From positions 248,001-312,000 of the forward strand of contig CAWHTG010000004.1 in NCBI GenBank assembly GCA_963832245.1: 64,000 nucleotides of DNA, in the 5' to 3' direction. Positions 59,670 through 64,000 of this stretch are shown here, in pieces. The notes beneath the pieces are model-generated. The model was not told the DNA's origin and searched no databases. It saw only the letters and a list, made by a program, of their open reading frames with translations. The translations under genes were made by a program, and so were the position numbers. The DNA comes from JABDBE01 sp963832245 (GTDB lineage Bacteria > Acidobacteriota > Terriglobia > Terriglobales > Acidobacteriaceae). Each line of letters begins with the position of its first letter. Positions within the stretch are counted from its first letter, which is position 1.

Positions 59670-59722
59670 ATGGAGGACGGCATCCCCGCCCAGCCAGGAC
59701 GGGCGAGACGCCCGTCCTCCAT
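59670..59722. repeat. Palindrome of the ACGGGCG family
   Basis: An outer ATGGAGGACGG/CCGTCCTCCAT pair encloses the perfect hairpin GACGGGCG-AGA-CGCCCGTC (59698-59716). It lies between repeat copy 3 and the truncated gene at 59892, in a stretch (59723-59891) that otherwise holds no recognised feature. Confidence 0.6.
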
Positions 59723-59891
59723 TTTCGCTGTAACCCAAGGTGCAAGTTCTTTCATCTTGACGACGAGCCGCCACCGGATCAAACTTTACCGAACCGCAGC
59801 GGCGCGGATTCCCCACCCGGCTCCCGGCGATGGATGGATTGATGTCTGGATTTGAAAGTTAAGCTCAGAACTGTTTACCCGCTTACCTGGA

Positions 59892-61022
59892 TTGTGCGGA
59901 CAGGGACAAACCTTCTTCTGGACGGATCCGGTGGTCCTCTACGATCAGTTCGCCAATCGCTGGATTATCAGCCAGATCGCCGCTGACAATACTTTCAGCA
60001 CCGGGAATGAATGCATCGCGGTCTCCGAAAGTTCGGATGCGACCGGCAAATACCACCGTTACATTTTTAAGTTCGGGGCGAATGTGTTGAACGACTACGA
60101 CAAGCTCAGCGTGTGGCCGGACGCTTACTATGCCAACTATAATCTTTTCGGGCCGACCTCGTTTATCGCCGACGACGCCTGCGCGTATGATCGTGCGGCA
60201 ATGCTGACCGGCGCACAAGCAAAGGCGGTATGCTTCAAGAATCCCAACGAGTTCTCTTTCCTGCCGTCGAATGCCGACGGCGCCACGCCTCCTCCGTCAG
60301 GCGAGCCCAGTTTCTTTGTAGACCTCTCCAGTTCAACCTCGCTGCACCTGTACCGCTTTCATGTGGACTTCGCTAACCCTAGTAAGTCCAAGTTCACCGG
60401 TCCGATCACCATCCCGGTAAAGGCTTACACCATGGCCTGTGGAGGCGGAACCTGCATCCCGCAGCCGGGCACGAAGCAGCAACTGGATTCTCTGGGTGAT
60501 CGGCTGATGTTCCGCTTGGCCTACCGAAACTTTACCGACCATGAATCCCTGGTGGTAAGCCATTCGGTGATGACGAGCAAGGCCGCTTCCGGCGAACGCT
60601 GGTATGAAATCCGCGATCCCGACGGCAAACCCAAGGTCTACCAGCAGGGCACCTTCACCCACGGCGGAGATTCACTGTGGATGGGAAGCATCGATATGGA
60701 CAAAGCCGGAGACATGGCGTTCGGCTACAGCGAATCCAATGCCACCACGTTGCATCCGTCTCTCGCTTTCACTGGACGAGTGCCCACCGATCCCTTGAAC
60801 ACGATGGAAAGCCCGGCGACGATCTTCATTGCGAAAGGTTCCGCGACTGGCGGCAATAAGAACGGTGCGAATCGCTGGGGAGACTACAGCAGTATGGTTG
60901 TCGATCCCACCGACGACTGTACCTTCTGGTACGTGAACCAGTACATCCCCAAAACTTTTGCTAATGATCCCCTAAGTTTCCACACTCGGGTGGCATCGCT
61001 AAAGTTCCCTAGCTGCCAGTAA
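59892..61022 (+). pseudogene. 5-prime-truncated gene for an exported beta-rich protein
   Basis: An open frame of about 376 residues from a TTG; the frame upstream hits a stop at 59855. It begins CGQGQTFFWTDPVVLYDQFANRWIISQI, which in my recollection is mid-protein sequence in related acidobacterial exported proteins (DPIVLYDxxAxRWxxxQ), followed by ECIAVSESSDATGKYHRY and WPDAYYANYNLFGPTS. No signal peptide or proper ribosome-binding site precedes it, so roughly the first hundred or more residues are missing. The loss coincides with the end of the rnpB-linked cassettes. Function is unknown. Confidence 0.6.
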
Positions 61023-61060
61023 GGGTGGTTGTTATCTAAGCCGTAACGAGTGCCCCACTC

Positions 61061-61083
61061 TTTCCGCGCTCTTTGCGGAAAGG
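61061..61083. terminator. Hairpin between convergent genes
   Basis: CTTTCCGC-GCTCTTT-GCGGAAAG is a perfect 8-bp stem with a 7-base loop, 38 bp after one stop codon and 88 bp from the opposing one. It has no T tract. Confidence 0.5.
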
Positions 61084-61170
61084 GCGGGTCGGATGCAATC
61101 TTAAAATAAGAAAACGGAGAAGCGGCCTGCGCCGCTCCTCCGCCGGTTTCTACTCTGAATTGCCCGTCGA

Positions 61171-63171
61171 TCAGTTAGTTCGTCGACCTACGGCGCTGCT
61201 GGATGCGCTCCGGTCATCGTTTTCCGGCTGCATCACGACTCCATCAAACGGAGTAGCTGCCAGGAAGCGCCCGTGCACCACACTGATGTGGCGCAGCGGG
61301 TAACCGGTGTCAGGACCGCGGGTCCACGTATGGCCTGCATCCACGCTCTCAAAGACAACGCCAGTTTCCGTGCTGGTAGCCAGAAGTCTCTTGCCATCCT
61401 GGTCGTAGCTGATGGAGCTGATGTTCTTGTCCGGGAGCCCATTCTGCATATGCTCCCAGCCCGCTCCCGCGTTGGGGCTGCGGAATGCGCCTTCGCGAGA
61501 AGCAAACATAATCTGCCCATCAGCGATGGTGACGCCGCGAATGCTGCTCACGTAGGAAGACAGGCTGGAGTCTTGCCAGGTCTTGCCGTCATCCTTCGAG
61601 ACCAGAACATTGCTGCGAGTGGCCAGGGCGATCAGGTTTCCGTTGGGTTGCACCGAAACGAAATCCTGCTTGCCCATCACCGGACCGCCGCTCCAGCTCT
61701 TGCCCTGGTTGGTGCTGGTGAAAAATCCCGCGGAAGTTGCAGCCATCCATGTCGTGGGCGTGATCTCGATTTCGTTCACCCGCGCGGTCAGGATAGACCG
61801 AGTTTCAGTCTTCGTCGCCTTGATTCCCTTCTTCGCCTTCGAGGAAACCGTTCGGTTGATGATGTTGTTGATCGGACTCCACTCGCTGGCATTGTGAGCC
61901 AGCACAAACATGCCGCGATTCGTTCCCGCTACGAGCTCACCACTGCTGGTCTGCTTCAAGGTGAACACATCACGTCCGTCCAGGCCCTTGCTCTTCTGCA
62001 GCCAGTGCTGTCCGCCATCGTGCGAGACGAATACGCCACCCAACTCGCGGTCGTTTACCACGCCCACAAAGAGAGTGTTGGGATCGTTCTTGTCCGCCAG
62101 GATGGAAGTAACGTAGCGGTGCGTGTAGCCATGATTCGAGGTAAGGAAGCTGTGCCCGCCGTCGTCGCTAGCCAACACGCCAGCGCGATCAGTAGCCAGC
62201 AGGACCCGCTGCGAGTTGCGCGGATCGACCATCACGTCGTTGACTACGACGTCGGGATTGCTGACGCGCGTCCAAGTCTTGCCCGCGTCACTTGTCTTCC
62301 ACAGGCCCTCAGTAGTTCCGGCATAAACAATCGCTGGGTTGCTGGGATCCTGTTTCAACACGCGGGTACGCCGCGCGGAAAACGGAATGCCTTGAATCTT
62401 CTGGAAGGAATCGCCGGCGCTCTGGCTCTTGTAGATGCCGGAGCAGGCGCTGGCGAAGACCACGGAAGGATTCGTCGAGTCGACGATGATCGAGAACACG
62501 TCTGAATCCTCAATCATACCTTTGTTGATGTGATGCCAGCTGGCACCGCCATCGTCGGTCTTCCACGCCAGATGCCACGTGCCAGCGTAAACTACATTCG
62601 GATTCTTGGGATCGACGGCGATGGATTCAATGTTATGAATTTCCTGGTTGGAGGACGAAATCCTCTGCCAGTTCTTGCCACCGTCAGTACTGCGAAAGAC
62701 GCCATCCAGCGCGCCCGCAACCAATGTTTTTGAATCGGACGCTGCAATCGCCATGGCCCGGATCGATTTCCCGTGCATCGCAGAAGTTGTTTCCCATGTC
62801 GTACCGCCATCGTTGGAGCGAAAGAAATCGCCAGACTGCTGATTCTCCACGCTCCAGGCCGCGGCATACATTTTGTTTGGACTCTGCGGATCAATGGCGA
62901 GGTGATCGATCACATAGTCGTCGCCGTTGCCGAGGTGCGCGAACCTTGACCAGCTGTGGCCGCCGTCGGTTGAAGCAAAAAGAGTTCCCGTGCTCGTGCC
63001 CAGGAAGATGTGATCCGGATTCTGCGGATCGTACGCAAGGCTGCGGACATCGCCCCCGTCCGGCCCCAATGCGGTCCATTGTCCGGCCCATGCGGCGCTG
63101 GCACAAACCAGCGCAAGTAACACAAAAAGCAGAGACTTGGCGCTCACGAGATGCTTTGATTCAGAAATCAT
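61171..63171 (-). CDS. Exported BNR/sortilin-type beta-propeller protein
   Basis: From ATG 63171 a 666-residue protein with a signal peptide (LLFVLLALVCASAAWAG). About a dozen BNR/Asp-box repeats follow, such as ASTDGGHSWSRF, RSNDGGTTWETT, RSTDGGKNWQRI, KTSDAGKTWTRV and VSKDDGKTWQDS. The blades DPQNPDHIFLGTSTG-type between them match the Vps10/sortilin-like and Ycf48-like propellers. Probable role is binding proteins or glycans at the cell surface; no sialidase active-site set is seen. A 312-bp gene-free gap separates it from the sigma-factor gene. Confidence 0.85.
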   Translation of the reverse strand: MISESKHLVSAKSLLFVLLALVCASAAWAGQWTALGPDGGDVRSLAYDPQNPDHIFLGTSTGTLFASTDGGHSWSRFAHLGNGDDYVIDHLAIDPQSPNKMYAAAWSVENQQSGDFFRSNDGGTTWETTSAMHGKSIRAMAIAASDSKTLVAGALDGVFRSTDGGKNWQRISSSNQEIHNIESIAVDPKNPNVVYAGTWHLAWKTDDGGASWHHINKGMIEDSDVFSIIVDSTNPSVVFASACSGIYKSQSAGDSFQKIQGIPFSARRTRVLKQDPSNPAIVYAGTTEGLWKTSDAGKTWTRVSNPDVVVNDVMVDPRNSQRVLLATDRAGVLASDDGGHSFLTSNHGYTHRYVTSILADKNDPNTLFVGVVNDRELGGVFVSHDGGQHWLQKSKGLDGRDVFTLKQTSSGELVAGTNRGMFVLAHNASEWSPINNIINRTVSSKAKKGIKATKTETRSILTARVNEIEITPTTWMAATSAGFFTSTNQGKSWSGGPVMGKQDFVSVQPNGNLIALATRSNVLVSKDDGKTWQDSSLSSYVSSIRGVTIADGQIMFASREGAFRSPNAGAGWEHMQNGLPDKNISSISYDQDGKRLLATSTETGVVFESVDAGHTWTRGPDTGYPLRHISVVHGRFLAATPFDGVVMQPENDDRSASSSAVGRRTN

Positions 63172-63483
63172 ATGGCAGTTGGCCCCCAACGGAAGAGAAT
63201 CCGTCCCGGGGCAAGAGTGACAGCGTAACACGAGGCAATCAAGTTACCGAAGGGAACGGCGGTTGGTGCTTGAAGCACCGCCCGGCGGTTCCATTTTCCG
63301 CCCGCCGAACAGGCCACCTCTTGCGATGGCGGCGCTCCTGCGCGGCCGCTGGATTCGTACTGACAGTACTTTCAAGGCAGATTGAGCGATTTCATCGGAC
63401 CACCTGGAACCTTTGCGCTGCTTGGGACATTACAGATATGTAAGATGGCGGCGGACCGAGCCGGGAGGCGAGCACGTACGACC
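63172..63483. other. Divergent intergenic region before the sigma-factor gene
   Basis: About 310 bp without a gene. It must hold promoters for the BNR-repeat protein (leftward) and the ECF sigma factor (rightward). A purine-rich GGGAGGCGAG lies 13-22 bases before the sigma-factor ATG, farther than usual. No sharp -35/-10 pair was recognised. Confidence 0.35.
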
Positions 63484-64000
63484 ATGAGTAGCGACGAAGC
63501 CCTGATGCTGGAATTCCAGCGCGGTTCGCACGAGGCGTTCGACGAACTGTTCGCCCGCTATCGTGAGCCGCTTTATGGATTCTTCTGCCGCCGTCTGCAA
63601 AACCGGGAGCGCGCCGAGGATCTGGCGCAAGAAACCTTTCTTGCGGTGATTCGCGCAACCTCACGCTACGAGCCACGTGCTCTCGTTCGAACCTACTTTT
63701 ACGGCATCGCCTTGAATCTGCTGGCAGCAGAACGGCGCAAAGGGACCAGAAATGCAGTCTCGGTAGAATCTGGCCCGGAACCCACGACGAACTCTGCCTC
63801 TGACACCGCACTCTGGGTACGGCGTGCTTTAGAAACTCTAGAAGCCTCAGAACGCGAAATCCTCATGCTGCGCGAATACGAGCAGCTCAGCTATTCCGAA
63901 ATTGCGCAGTTGCTGAGGATTCGAGTGAATACAGTCCGTTCCCGTCTGTTTCGGGCTCGAATGGCATTGAGAAGCTGCCTGGAGCCGGAGAAAGGAATGC
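63484..64000 (+). CDS. ECF-type RNA polymerase sigma factor, cut by the window edge
   Basis: An open frame from ATG 63484 to the end of the window (172 residues, no stop reached). Region 2 reads GSHEAFDELFARYREPLYGFF and RAEDLAQETFLAVIRA with TYFYGIALNLLAAERRK; region 4 reads ASEREILMLREYEQLSYSEIAQLL and VNTVRSRLFRARMAL. This is a standard ECF (sigma-24-like) factor. Its anti-sigma factor, if any, should lie just beyond the right edge. The protein is nearly complete since such factors have 170-200 residues. Confidence 0.9.
   Translation, partial: MSSDEALMLEFQRGSHEAFDELFARYREPLYGFFCRRLQNRERAEDLAQETFLAVIRATSRYEPRALVRTYFYGIALNLLAAERRKGTRNAVSVESGPEPTTNSASDTALWVRRALETLEASEREILMLREYEQLSYSEIAQLLRIRVNTVRSRLFRARMALRSCLEPEKGM

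Overview
The window reads as the chromosome of an acidobacterium, probably class Terriglobia (Koribacter or Sulfotelmatobacter-like). This is inferred from gene families rather than a marker phylogeny: an S53 pro-kumamolisin-type protease with Ig-like repeats, a GloVer tandem-repeat protein, an orphan HpnI-type glycosyltransferase, EAL-HDOD and SpoIIE-HAMP signalling proteins, a GC-rich base composition and many GC-rich intergenic palindromes.

Layout. 0.2-8.7 kb (minus strand) is the conserved rimP-nusA-infB-DUF503-rbfA-nrnA translation and RNA-turnover operon, ending in an ArnT-like glycosyltransferase. 9-13 kb holds an OmpA-family envelope protein and a lipoprotein with four Ig-like repeats and a DUF3494 (ice-binding-like) domain. 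13.5-24 kb is signalling and metabolism: GAF-GGDEF, a two-component pair, a desaturase, a HIBADH-family dehydrogenase, an MBL-fold hydrolase, a CHASE3 protein, a VOC protein, EAL-HDOD and an orphan ModA. 24-38.7 kb holds the S53 protease, a SpoIIE phosphatase, thioredoxin reductase, a UBP zinc finger, a GloVer protein, proline dehydrogenase, a SirB1-like protein, Ffh and an HDAC-like deacetylase, followed by tRNA-Val(GAC).

39-45 kb is accessory and decaying. It has a quinone oxidoreductase whose start looks disrupted by 7 bp, a frameshifted racemase remnant, a cupin, an ArsR regulator, DinB, RidA, an orphan oxidoreductase N-terminus and a PhzF-like protein. 45.13-49.34 kb is a compact integrative element at the 3-prime end of tRNA-Ser(UGA). 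It is bounded by a 21-bp perfect direct repeat of the tRNA end (27 bp with one mismatch). It carries a tyrosine integrase with one frameshift, an RNase HI, a JBP/TET-like 2-oxoglutarate/Fe(II) dioxygenase, and an unknown protein with a faint TraB/ChaN-like pattern. This is the most interesting object in the window.

49.4-56 kb returns to chromosomal genes: DUF1326, an EreA/ChaN-like protein, a hybrid histidine kinase and HpnI. The RNase P RNA gene rnpB lies at 55.96-56.37 kb. Its last 24 bp recur exactly at 57.3 kb and with one extra base at 59.6 kb, all in the same orientation. They delimit two cassettes (a receiver-PilZ gene; a retropepsin-like protease divergent from a winged-helix regulator), followed by a 5-prime-truncated gene. 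This looks like serial integration at the end of rnpB. The window ends with a BNR-repeat protein and the start of an ECF sigma factor that runs off the right edge.

At least four families of short palindromic or repeated elements sit between genes throughout.
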